A DNA stretch of 32,926 bases from Candidatus Symbiopectobacterium sp. 'North America'. Its GTDB lineage: Bacteria; Pseudomonadota; Gammaproteobacteria; Enterobacterales; Enterobacteriaceae. The stretch spans positions 1 through 32,926 of the forward strand of contig NZ_PEHF01000052.1 of the NCBI RefSeq assembly GCF_015762685.1, given 5' to 3'. A program made the position numbers and the translations under genes. Below the pieces are notes generated by a model. That model was not told the origin of the DNA. It worked only from the letters and a program-made list of their open reading frames with translations, and did no database searches. Below, piece by piece: positions 1-8,476 of this stretch; position 1 is the first letter of the stretch; every line of letters starts with the position of its first letter.

Positions 1-56
1 GGTGGCAGTGATGTTCCATTACGGCAGGTTAAACATGGGGTTATGAGTCTCCCACC
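1..56. other. Window edge, no intact gene
   Basis: No reading frame here is convincingly coding. The frame of the following LysR remnant has stop codons at about 9-11 and 33-35, so the DNA-binding half of that regulator is not joined to it in this window. This may be decayed regulator DNA or the end of something lying outside the window. Confidence 0.3.
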
Positions 57-524
57 ATGATCGGGGAAAACCCTTATGAAGACAGCCACGATGGTGCATT
101 GTTAGTTGGTGTTCTTCTGATATTCAATCGTCTGCGGCATTACGAAATTTTCAGCCAGTTTCAGCGGCGCTATCCTAACATTGAGATGTCATTTATTGAT
201 GGTGTCAGAATGGATTTGTTAGAAAAGGTGCGTAACGGCGATCTCCATTTCTCCTATTCCACACCGTTTGCCGACTATCAGGACGATCCGCTGTTTGCGC
301 ATCAGGTACTGTATGAAGATCAACTGGTTGCTGTGATGGCGAGCAATCATCCGTTGGCGCAGCACAAAACGCTAAGCCTTGAAACGCTGGCGCAGGCGCG
401 CAAATTCTTCAGCGGTGAGATCGAAACCTTTAGCAATGAAGCGGCCAAATTGCTGTTGGAAATGGGCGTGATTCGCAAGATCCCGGATATCAGCACCCTG
501 TATGACGCCAGCTACGTGAAATAA
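57..524 (+). pseudogene. Chimeric remnant: LysR effector domain fused to ABC substrate-binding protein tail
   Basis: The 155-codon open frame joins two unrelated pieces. Residues about 14-113 look like the effector-binding domain of a LysR-type regulator (RHYEIFSQFQRRYPNIEM, then the HPLAQHKTLSLETLAQ stretch). Residues about 114-155 look like the C-terminus of a nitrate/sulfonate/taurine-type periplasmic binding protein (FSNEAAKLLLEMGVIRKIPD, ending STLYDASYVK). The LysR helix-turn-helix is missing, and so are the signal peptide and most of the binding protein. The simplest reading is a deletion, with its junction near nt 390-410, that removed the end of the regulator gene and the start of the next gene and happened to keep frame. 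The stop lies just before the permease gene, which is where a binding-protein gene would sit in an ABC operon. A functional product is unlikely. The family of each half is judged by eye. Confidence 0.75.
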
Positions 525-534
525 GGATATTAGC

Positions 535-1395
535 ATGATGAGTGATTCTTGCGCAACTGACAAACTGCCTTTGCCGCCTGCGGCGTTACCTGACGCTGCA
601 CCGCGCTGGCACAATCCGTTGATGGTGCCGCTGCGGCCTGTTGCCGTGCGGTTGCGCGTGGCACTTGGGGTGGCCTTTTTTGTCCTGTTTTTTGCCCTGT
701 GGGGAATGGTGACGTTCAGCGGTTCGGTATCACCGACCTTTTTGGCCGATCCGCTGACCATGCTGCGTGAAGGGGAGATCCTCTTTACCCAGTATAACTT
801 CTCTGAGGATATTGCCATGACGGTTATGCGCGTGCTGGCAGGGTTCCTGCTGGCCGCGATCATCGGTGTCCCCCTCGGCATTCTGATGGGCGCGTACAAA
901 CTGTGCGAGGCGTTTTTCGAACCCTTTGTGTCGTTTTGCCGCTATTTACCGGCATCCGCGTTTATTCCGCTGCTTATCCTGTGGGCGGGCATCGGTGAGA
1001 TGCAGAAGATTCTGGTTATCTTTATTGGCTCCTTATTTCAAATCGTGTTGATGGTGGCGGTAGCGGTAGGGGCTGCGCGTCGCGATCTGGTGGAAGCCGC
1101 CTATACGTTGGGATGCAGCAACGGCAGCGTGGTACGTCGCGTGCTGATCCCCGGTGCGGCACCGGAAATCGCCGAACTGCTGCGACTGGTGCTCGGGTGG
1201 GCGTGGACTTACGTGATTGTTGCTGAGCTTATTGGCTCGTCGAGTGGTATCGGTCACATGATTGTGGACAGTCAGGCACTGCTGAACACCGGACAGATCA
1301 TCTTCGGCATTATCGTCATTGGGGTGATTGGCCTGCTGTCAGATTTTCTGTTTAAGGCGATGAACCGACGCCTGTTTTTCTGGAGCTTATTGTAA
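535..1395 (+). CDS. ABC transporter permease, nitrate/sulfonate/taurine family
   Basis: This is an inner-membrane permease of the SsuC/TauC/NrtB type. The 286 residues contain an N-terminal extension, a first hydrophobic segment at about 44-62, several further membrane segments, and the conserved cytoplasmic EAA loop ([20 protein letters not shown]) that contacts the ATPase. It starts ATGATG at 535/538 after an AAGGA ribosome site that overlaps the stop of the preceding remnant. Its last base overlaps the ATPase start codon, so the two are translationally coupled. The substrate cannot be read from the sequence. The link to hutH/hutU suggests histidine, urocanate or a related imidazole compound. 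The partner binding protein is lost, so transport is doubtful although this gene is open. Confidence 0.88.
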   Translation: MMSDSCATDKLPLPPAALPDAAPRWHNPLMVPLRPVAVRLRVALGVAFFVLFFALWGMVTFSGSVSPTFLADPLTMLREGEILFTQYNFSEDIAMTVMRVLAGFLLAAIIGVPLGILMGAYKLCEAFFEPFVSFCRYLPASAFIPLLILWAGIGEMQKILVIFIGSLFQIVLMVAVAVGAARRDLVEAAYTLGCSNGSVVRRVLIPGAAPEIAELLRLVLGWAWTYVIVAELIGSSSGIGHMIVDSQALLNTGQIIFGIIVIGVIGLLSDFLFKAMNRRLFFWSLL

Positions 1396-2180
1396 TGTCC
1401 CACAGCAAATTAGCGGTACGCCAGGTCGAGCGCATCTTTACCGGCCCGCGCGGCGAACAGACTCAGGCGCTGTTGCCCGTCGATTATCAGGTACAGGAAA
1501 ACGACTTCATCACCATTCTCGGGCCGTCCGGGTGTGGCAAATCCACCTTGTTGCGCATCATCGCCGGGTTGGATTCGCCCACCAGCGGTGAAGTGTGGCT
1601 CGATGGCACGCTGGTGGAAGGACCGGGCGCGGATCGCGGTATGGTGTTTCAAAGCTATACGCTGTTTCCCTGGCTGACGCTGGCGCAGAACATCTGCTTT
1701 GCTTTGCAGGAGCGCGGCATCAGCAAGGCGCAGCAGCAGGAGCGTTGTGACTACTACATTCATCAGGTCGGCCTGAAAGGTTTTGAGCATCACTATCCGC
1801 GTCAGCTTTCTGGCGGTATGCAGCAACGCACCGCGATTGCGCGCGCATTGGCGAACGATCCCAAAGTGCTGTTAATGGATGAACCTTTTGGCGCGCTGGA
1901 TAACCAAACGCGCGTCATGATGCAGGAACTTTTACTTTCGGTGTGGGAAGCGTCACGAAAGACGGTGATTTTTGTCACGCACGATATTGATGAAGCTATC
2001 TTTATGGGTAACCGAGTAGCGATTTTTAGTGCTCGCCCAGGACGCATCAAAACCGAAGTGGCAGTTGCCTTTGAAGGACATCGTGATTACACCCTGAAAA
2101 CCTCGCCAGAATTTATGGCGCTCAAGGCCAGGGTGACCGAAGAGATTCGCGCCGAAACGCTCCAGGCGTTGGCGCATTAG
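1395..2180 (+). CDS. ABC transporter ATP-binding protein, nitrate/sulfonate/taurine family
   Basis: This is the cytoplasmic ATPase that powers the preceding permease. All nucleotide-binding motifs are present in 261 residues: Walker [10 protein letters not shown] at 43-51, Q-loop in [11 protein letters not shown] around 83-93, signature LSGGMQQR at 138-145, Walker B VLLMDEP at about 158-164, and the switch histidine in FVTHDIDEA. The length is normal for TauB/SsuB proteins (about 255-270). The start codon overlaps the permease stop. A strong hairpin terminator follows, so the regulator-transporter unit is probably transcribed separately from hutH. There is no sign of damage in this gene. Confidence 0.9.
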   Translation: MSHSKLAVRQVERIFTGPRGEQTQALLPVDYQVQENDFITILGPSGCGKSTLLRIIAGLDSPTSGEVWLDGTLVEGPGADRGMVFQSYTLFPWLTLAQNICFALQERGISKAQQQERCDYYIHQVGLKGFEHHYPRQLSGGMQQRTAIARALANDPKVLLMDEPFGALDNQTRVMMQELLLSVWEASRKTVIFVTHDIDEAIFMGNRVAIFSARPGRIKTEVAVAFEGHRDYTLKTSPEFMALKARVTEEIRAETLQALAH

Positions 2181-2208
2181 TCAGGCATACAGACACAGAA
2201 CAAGACAT

Positions 2209-2229
2209 AAAAACGCCTATGGCGTTTTT
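2209..2229 (+). terminator. Rho-independent terminator after the ABC ATPase gene
   Basis: A perfect 9-bp stem, AAAAACGCC and GGCGTTTTT, encloses the three-base loop TAT. The stem's A and T ends provide a U tract for the plus strand, and an A tract that would serve the minus strand too. It lies 28 bases after the ATPase stop codon and 34 bases before hutH. Confidence 0.85.
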
Positions 2230-2263
2230 ACTTTAGCTTAACTTGTATATATAGGAATAGATT

Positions 2264-3798
2264 ATGACGACAACACCCCCGTCGATTTGCCTCACTCCCG
2301 GTGCAGTCGATCTGGCGACGCTGCGGGCGATTTATCACGGTGGCGTCACGCTGACGCTCGCCGAAGAGGCCTGGGCTGACATGGATGCCGTGTGCCAGCA
2401 GGTGGCGGATATCGTGCGGCAGAATCGGGTGGTCTACGGCATCAATACCGGGTTTGGCAAGCTGGTAAGTACCTCCATTCCTGCCGATCGTCTGGCGGAG
2501 TTGCAACGTAATCTGGTGCTATCGCACAGAGTTGGCGTAGGTGAACTGTTGCCCGATAACGTGCTGCTCTTGGTGATGGCGACCAAAGTGGTGAGTTTGG
2601 CGCGAGGCCATTCCGGCGTACGCCGTCAGGTGATTGAAACCTTGCTGGCGCTGTTCAATGCGGGCGTTATGCCGTGCGTGCCGGAAAAAGGATCGGTAGG
2701 GGCGTCGGGTGATTTGGCACCGTTGGCTCATATGTCGCTGATGCTGCTGGGAGAAAGGCAGGTCAAAATCAATGGCGCACTGCTGCCAGCACGAGAAGGG
2801 CTGGCGTCGAGCCGCTGGTGTTGGGGCCGAAAGAGGGGTTGGCGCTGCTTAACGGTACGCAGGTTTCCACCTCGCTTGCCCTGCGCGGTCTGTTTGGCGC
2901 AGAGCAGGTGCTTGGGGCAGGGCTGATCGCTGGTGCGCTTTCGCTGGAAGCCATTCGCGGTTCGGCCAAACCGTTCGATGCGCGCATCTACAAAGCGCGC
3001 GGCCAGCAGGGTCAGATTGCGGTGGCGGCGGCGATGGATGCGCTGCTCAAAGGCAGCGGCATCATGGATTCGCATATTCATTGTGGTCGGGTACAGGATC
3101 CTTATTCCATCCGCTGTATTCCGCAAGTGATGGGAGCCTGTTTGGATAACCTGACGCATGCGGCGCGCATTCTGCAAATTGAAGCCAACGCGGCGTCTGA
3201 CAACCCGCTGGTATTTACCGACAACGGTGATGTGATTTCTGGCGGTAACTTCCATGCTGAACCAGTGGCATTCGCCGCTGACATTATTGCCCTTGCTGTC
3301 GCGGAAATTGGCGCGATTTCTGAACGCAGGTTGGCGCTGCTGCTCGATACTGGCCTGTCGGCACTGCCGCCTTTCCTGGTGGCCGATGGTGGCGTGAACT
3401 CCGGCTTTATGATAGCCCAAGTCACTGCCGCCGCCTTGGCATCGGAAAACAAATCGCTGTCGCATCTCGGTAGCGTTGACAGCCTGCCTACCTCTGCCAA
3501 TCAGGAAGACCACGTCTCCAAGGCCACTTACGCGGCCCGTCGTTTAGGCGCAATGTGTGACAACACCGCGGCCGTGGTGGGTATCGAAGCGATGGCGGCT
3601 GCACAGGGTATCGAATTCCACCGCCCGTTACGCAGTTCCACTTTGCTGGAACAGGAGTTAATGCGCATTCGTCAGGCGGTGCCTTTCCTCGACAAAGATC
3701 GCTATCTGGCACCGGATATCGCCGCCATGTGTCGCTGGGCAAACCAGGCCGAATGGCCGGAACAGGTGGCTGCGTTGCTGCCCACTTATGCTCAATAA
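2264..3798 (+). pseudogene. hutH: Histidine ammonia-lyase, frameshifted
   Basis: HutH converts L-histidine to trans-urocanate and ammonia in the cytosol. The N-terminal part (2264 to about 2803) has the MIO-forming triad Ala-Ser-Gly at residues 147-149 in [14 protein letters not shown] and the NLVLSH motif. The second frame resumes with [20 protein letters not shown] and runs to 3798, including [11 protein letters not shown], whose NQED stretch is typical of histidine-specific enzymes. Family alignment by eye places about three residues between the two parts, so roughly 10 nt (3n+1) are missing at 2801-2806. This is not a homopolymer site, so it looks like a real deletion. The ribosome site AGGAA is at 2253-2257. 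As read, the first frame ends at 2926 with a 220-residue product that lacks half of the fold. Confidence 0.9.
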
Positions 3799-3843
3799 CC
3801 CGACAGGCTACGGACATTAACCGAATATTAAAGGAACAGCATT

Positions 3844-5532
3844 ATGACCTTATCAGTGGAACAGGCGGGTGAGCGTGAAGTGAGAGCACCCCACGGCAGT
3901 GAACTGCATTGTGAAAACTGGCTGATCGAAGCGGTGTACCGCATGATCCAGAATAACCTGGATCCGGACGTCGCTGAACGGCCCGAAGATCTGGTGGTGT
4001 ACGGCGGGATTGGCAAGGCGGCACGCAACTGGGCCTGTTTTGACGGGATACTTGCCTCTCTGCGTGCCCTCAAAGGGGATGAAACGCTGTTGGTGCAGTC
4101 CGGTAAACCAGTGGGGGTTTTCCGTACCCATGAAAATGCGCCGCGCGTGCTGATCGCTAACTCGAATCTGGTGCCGCACTGGGCCAACAGGGATCACTTC
4201 AATAAGCTGGACCGCGATGGGCTGATGATGTACGGCCAGATGACGGCGGGTTCATGGATCTACATCGGTGCGCAGGGCATTGTGCAGGGAACCTACGAAA
4301 CCTTTGCTGAAGCTGGACAGCAGCACTACAACGGCGATTTGCGCGGGCGTTGGATCCTGACCGCGGGCTTGGGCGGTATGGGTGGCGCGCAGCCGTTAGC
4401 GGGCGTTCTGGTCGGCGCCAGCGTGTTGGCGATCGAGTGCCAGGAATCACGTATTGATTTTCGCTTGCGCACACGTTATCTCGATTACAAAGCCACCGAT
4501 CTGGATAAAGCGCTGGCAATGATCGATGAAGCGTGCAAAGCGGGACGCGCCATTTCTGTGGGTGTGTTGGGTAACGCAGCGGATGTGGTGCCAGAGCTGG
4601 TGAAACGCGCCAAGGCCGGAGGTATGCGCCCGGATATCCTGACCGATCAAACCTCGGCGCACGATCTGATTAACGGTTATCTGCCGCAAGGGTGGGACGT
4701 GGCGCACTGGGCAGAGATGCGTACTCGCGATCCGAAAGCGGTAGAAAAGGCGGCCAAAGCCTCGATGGCGGTGCATGTACAGGCGATGCTGGAATTCCAC
4801 CATATGGGTATCCCGACGGTGGATTACGGTAACAATATCCGCCAGATGGCACTGGAAGAGGGCGTGGCTAACGCGTTCGATTTCCCCGGTTTTGTGCCTG
4901 CCTATATTCGTCCGTTGTTCTGTCAGGGCAAAGGCCTGTTTCGCTGGGTGGCGTTGTCCGGCGACCCGGAGGATATCGCGCGTACCGATGCCAAGCTCAA
5001 AGCGCTGTTTCCCGAGAACACGTCGTTACTCCGCTGGCTGGATATGGCGCAAGAGCGCATCGCCTTCCAGGGATTACCGGCGCGCATTTGTTGGTTGGGA
5101 TTGGGTGAGCGCCATCTGGCAGGGTTGGCTTTCAATGAGATGGTACGCAATGGCGAGTTGAAAGCGCCGATTGTGATTGGCCGCGATCATCTGGACTGCG
5201 GATCGGTTGCCTCACCGAACCGGGAAACCGAAGCGATGCGCGATGGCTCGGATGCGGTATCCGACTGGCCGCTGCTCAATGCGTTGTTAAACACGGCGGG
5301 GGGCGCAACCTGGGTCAGCCTGCATGACGGCGGCGGTGTGGGCATGGGCTTCTCACAGCATGCGGGTACTGTGATCGTGTGTGACGGCAGCGAACAGGCC
5401 GATGAACGTCTGGCGCGCGTGCTGTGGAACGATCCGGCAACGGGCGTGATGCGCCATGCGGATGCAGGATATGAGAGCGCTATCGCGTGCGCCGCTCAGC
5501 ATGGGTTGAACTTGCCGATGGTGAAGGGCTAA
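3844..5532 (+). CDS. hutU: Urocanate hydratase (urocanase)
   Basis: HutU hydrates urocanate to 4-imidazolone-5-propionate using tightly bound NAD+, the second step of histidine breakdown. The 562-residue frame is full length for the family (about 550-560). It shows the N-terminal VRAPHGSEL and ENWL region, the glycine-rich NAD-binding motif [10 protein letters not shown] at 175-184, and the conserved [12 protein letters not shown] segment with the likely catalytic cysteine at 416. A ribosome site, AAAGGAAC, precedes the ATG. It is the only undamaged enzyme gene of the cluster. The downstream hutI and hutG/hutF functions are not in this window, so the product would have no visible local route onward. 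Confidence 0.96.
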   Translation: MTLSVEQAGEREVRAPHGSELHCENWLIEAVYRMIQNNLDPDVAERPEDLVVYGGIGKAARNWACFDGILASLRALKGDETLLVQSGKPVGVFRTHENAPRVLIANSNLVPHWANRDHFNKLDRDGLMMYGQMTAGSWIYIGAQGIVQGTYETFAEAGQQHYNGDLRGRWILTAGLGGMGGAQPLAGVLVGASVLAIECQESRIDFRLRTRYLDYKATDLDKALAMIDEACKAGRAISVGVLGNAADVVPELVKRAKAGGMRPDILTDQTSAHDLINGYLPQGWDVAHWAEMRTRDPKAVEKAAKASMAVHVQAMLEFHHMGIPTVDYGNNIRQMALEEGVANAFDFPGFVPAYIRPLFCQGKGLFRWVALSGDPEDIARTDAKLKALFPENTSLLRWLDMAQERIAFQGLPARICWLGLGERHLAGLAFNEMVRNGELKAPIVIGRDHLDCGSVASPNRETEAMRDGSDAVSDWPLLNALLNTAGGATWVSLHDGGGVGMGFSQHAGTVIVCDGSEQADERLARVLWNDPATGVMRHADAGYESAIACAAQHGLNLPMVKG

Positions 5533-5555
5533 CGGAGCGCGCCGCTGAGGTCATC

Positions 5556-6669
5556 ATGAAAGAAACGATTGAACGACTGACGCGGCGCGAAGCCCGCCAA
5601 CTGGGGCGCTATAACTCTGGGTTATCTGATGATGCGGTGCGCCAGCGTTTTGCTGTGACGGATATTGCCCGCCTTGCCAGCAATGAAAACCCACTGGGCA
5701 TGAGCGCGTTGGCCGACTCGGCGCTGCGAACTGAGGTGACGCGCACGGCCTGTTATCCCGATCCGGCGAGTCTCCAATTGCGCGCGGTAATTGCCGCGCG
5801 CACCGGGATGGCGCCGGAACAGGTGGTGATGGGCAACGGCTCGGAAAACCTGCTGGAAATGCTGTGTCTGGCTTTTCTCAATCCGGGCGATCGGGTTGTC
5901 ACTTTGGTGCCCTCTTTTGGGCTGCATCACCTGTATCCCAAAATGTTAGGGGCAGAGGTGACGCTGGTGCCAGTGAATGCGCAGATGGAGTATGACCTGG
6001 ATGCCTGTGCGCAGGAGCTGGCACAACCGGCCAAAATGATGGTGTTCAGTAACCCTTCCAACCCCGTAGGTTGCATGCTGGGGCGTGAGGGATTCGAACG
6101 CCTGATTGCCATGACTCCGCAGGATTGTGTGTTGGTGATCGGCGAAGCTTATTATGAGTATTGCGCTGCTCACCCTGATTATCCCGATAGCCTTTCCGTA
6201 TTACGTCAGCAGGCGCGACACGTGGATTGTGTTGCGTACCTTTTCCAAGGCATACGGCCTGGCTGGGTTGCGTGTGGGGTATGGTTTAGCGTGTCATGCC
6301 GAGATAGTGGAGCTACTCGATCGCGTGCGTACACCGTTCAATATCAACCGTATGGTGCAGGCTGCGGCACAGGCGGCGCTGTTGGATGTGGCGCACGTGG
6401 CACGCAGTGTCACCCATGTCTCCCAGCAACGGGCCTGGCTCAGAGATCAATTGCACGCCTTGGGATGGTTTGTGGCTCCGTCGCAGGCCAATTTCCTGTT
6501 TGTGAATATTGAGCAGTATAGCGCTGCATTGGCTGAGCGTTTATTGCATTTTGGGGTGATTGTGAAGCCCTGGCTGGAAGCTGGATACACCCAATGGCTG
6601 CGGATCTCGGTGGGATCTGAGGCCGCTAACCAACAGTGTATTGCGGAGTTGCGCCAGTGTGCGCAGTAG
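5556..6669 (+). pseudogene. HisC-like PLP-dependent aminotransferase, frameshifted
   Basis: This is a fold-type I aminotransferase of the histidinol-phosphate aminotransferase family. The first frame starts at ATG 5556 and carries ASNENPLG, the substrate-side motif of HisC, and GNGSENLLEML, the cofactor phosphate-binding region. The second frame carries LRTFSKAYGLAGLRVGY, with the Schiff-base lysine in TFSKAYG, and continues to 6669. The frame changes by +1 at about 6211-6215, where removing one G from CAGGCGCGAC would restore a Gln-Arg-Asp-Thr-Trp reading. Its place beside hutH/hutU suggests use of histidine or imidazolepyruvate rather than histidinol phosphate biosynthesis, which is inference. 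As read, the first frame runs on into unrelated sequence and the PLP lysine is lost. Confidence 0.85.
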
Positions 6670-6709
6670 TTCCACTTCGGCCAATTGACTGAATACTTAC
6701 GGAGAATAC

Positions 6710-7776
6710 ATGCAACAGGTCTATTTTCCCGCGCGCGTGGTGCGCGGCGCAGGCGCGATTAACCAGTTGGGCACCATCGCTTCAGCGTTGGGTAAACGTG
6801 TTTTGGTTTTGGGGGGCAAGCATGCGCTGGAGGCGGCGTCAGCCCTGATTGATGCACAACTGGCAGCAGCCGGTGTGAGCAAATGTGCCGACATCTGGTA
6901 CGGCGGTGAGTGCAGCGAAACACAGATTTTACGTCTGGCACAAGACGTACGCGCCCACGCTGCCGATGTAATTATCGCTGTGGGCGGCGGGAAGGCATTG
7001 GATACAGGCAAAGCCGTCGGGCTGGAAACCTCTCGTCCGGTTATCACCCTGCCGACCATCGCGGCAACCTGTGCTGCGGTGACGCCGCTGACGATTCGCT
7101 ATCATGACGATAGTCATTTTCGCGATCTCTATCATCTGCCAGTCGCTCCGGCTGCGGTGATTATTGATTCCGATATTCTGGCTAAAGCACCGCTGCCCTG
7201 GCTGGCGGCGGGGCTGGCGATACGCTAGCAAAATGGTATGAACTGCGAGCTATTAGCGGTAATAAGGATGTCACCGGTTTTGGTGCGTCCTCCATGGCAA
7301 ACAGCCAGCTCTGCTATCAACAGATTGCCCGGTTTGGTGGCGCCGCCTGTGAAGCAGTCCGGCAACGGCAGGCAACACCGGCGTTGGATCAGGTGCTTGA
7401 TGCTATCTTCTTGTTTGCCGGGTTGGCCTCGTTGATGAGCAATGGTACCCATGCGCTCTACGAGGGCTTTACCGTGTGCGATAAGACGCGCGCTTACGGG
7501 CATGGTCTGCTGGTGGGGTTTGGTAATCTCTGTTTACTGGCGCAGGAAGGGCGTAGCGATGAGGAATTGCTTGAAGCCATTGCGTTGGCGAAGGATTGTG
7601 CCATTCCAACATCACTGGCAGCGATTGCACCAACCCTGACTTCTGAAGAACTGGTAGCCATATCGAATGCGGCCGTGACGGCACCGGATATGGGCATTAT
7701 GCCCCATGTCGTTACCCGCGAGACGCTACGCGAGGCTATTCATCGCGTAGAACGTCTGGCTATCAGCGCCTGTTAA
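6710..7776 (+). pseudogene. Iron-type alcohol/2-hydroxycarboxylate dehydrogenase (HcxA/GldA family), frameshifted
   Basis: This is a group III metal-dependent dehydrogenase. The N-terminal half has the NAD(P)-binding VGGGKALDTGKAV motif and PTIAATCAAVTPL, which resembles E. coli HcxA (YbdH) more than typical glycerol dehydrogenase. The C-terminal half has metal-ligand regions THALYEGFTV and YGHGLLVGFG. The frame breaks at 7216-7217: GGGCTGGCGATACG would read Gly-Leu-Gly-Asp-Thr-Leu-Ala-Lys-Trp-Tyr if one more G were present after CTG. The lost G loses the metal-ligand aspartate context and gives a stop at 7226-7228. The ribosome site CGGAG precedes ATG 6710. Beside an aminotransferase, an original role in reducing the resulting 2-oxo acid is plausible, but this is inference. 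A single-G loss could also be a sequencing error. Confidence 0.85.
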
Positions 7777-7784
7777 CAGGCGCT
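7765..7784. terminator. Perfect palindrome at the end of the catabolic cluster, possible terminator
   Basis: Arms AGCGCCTG and CAGGCGCT are separated by TTAA, giving a perfect 20-bp palindrome that overlaps the dehydrogenase stop codon. It lies between convergent transcription units: the catabolic genes on plus and ssrB on minus. No long T run follows directly, so a role in termination or transcript stabilisation is only probable. Confidence 0.5.
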
Positions 7785-7810
7785 ATAAAGTGTGGCCTGG
7801 TATAAAAAAC

Positions 7811-8446
7811 TCAATCAGTTAGCCCTAAGCGCCTCGAGCAATTAAGCAACTCTGTCACTTTATGTACATTGAGCTTTTTCATAATGTTCAGCCGATGGGT
7901 TTCGACCGTTTTAACGCTGATGCACAGTTGTTCGCCGATAAGGCGGTTGGTGTAGCTGTTGGCAATAAGTCTCAGTATTTGCCTTTCACGCGGTGTCAGC
8001 AACTCCGGACTGTCCCCTTCCGTGTTCAGGGCGGAGTTGATGGCATCTCGGTTGAGAGCCGGGTCGATATACCTTTTTCGGACGGCCATGGTCTGTATTG
8101 CAGTCAATAATGTCTTTTGGCTACTGTTTTTCAATACGTACCCCATGGCTCCTGCCGACAGGGTGCGTATTGCCATAAACTCTTCGTTATGTGCGGTGTA
8201 AGCGAGGATCGCCATTTTAGACCAGCGCGAACAGAGCTGTGGGATAAGATCCAGCCCATTGATACCCGGCAATCCCAGATCGAGGATCACAATATCTGGT
8301 TCGTGCAGGCGGCAGGCGTTATAGACCTCAAGGCCATTTTCAGTGTGCGCAATGATACGAAAGCGCGGATAGGGCACCAGCAAATTGATAATGCCGTTTA
8401 TGATCAACTCATGATCGTCCACCAGCAAAATTTTATGATCGTTCAT
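7811..8446 (-). CDS. ssrB: LuxR/NarL-type response regulator, SsrB/EsrB-like
   Basis: This is the output regulator of the T3SS island. Residues 1-120 form a receiver domain with acidic pocket D10/D11, phosphoacceptor D56 (IVILDLGLPG) and K109-region LKNSS. Residues about 148-211 form a LuxR-type helix-turn-helix (LTPRERQILRLIANSYTN, ISVKTVETHRLNIMKKLNV). The 211 residues match the length of Salmonella SsrB, and the C-terminal Cys falls at position 203, the redox-sensitive residue described for SsrB. It is encoded just downstream of the sensor kinase gene with a 30-base gap. The gene is intact, although many of its likely target genes are not. An Edwardsiella EsrB relative is the main alternative name for the same family. 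Confidence 0.93.
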   Translation of the reverse strand: MNDHKILLVDDHELIINGIINLLVPYPRFRIIAHTENGLEVYNACRLHEPDIVILDLGLPGINGLDLIPQLCSRWSKMAILAYTAHNEEFMAIRTLSAGAMGYVLKNSSQKTLLTAIQTMAVRKRYIDPALNRDAINSALNTEGDSPELLTPRERQILRLIANSYTNRLIGEQLCISVKTVETHRLNIMKKLNVHKVTELLNCSRRLGLTD

Positions 8447-8476
8447 ATTCCATTCCTCTCAACAAAACGTTGCCCT

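Noticed and set aside
372..899. Minus-strand open frame opposite the LysR/permease region
   Set aside because: It lies antisense to clearly coding genes, has low-complexity Arg/Thr-rich residues and no family resemblance. It is a shadow of the plus-strand codon pattern.
2728..3513. Long minus-strand open frame opposite hutH
   Set aside because: It is antisense to conserved HutH coding sequence and its product has an arginine/glutamine-rich composition typical of a shadow frame.
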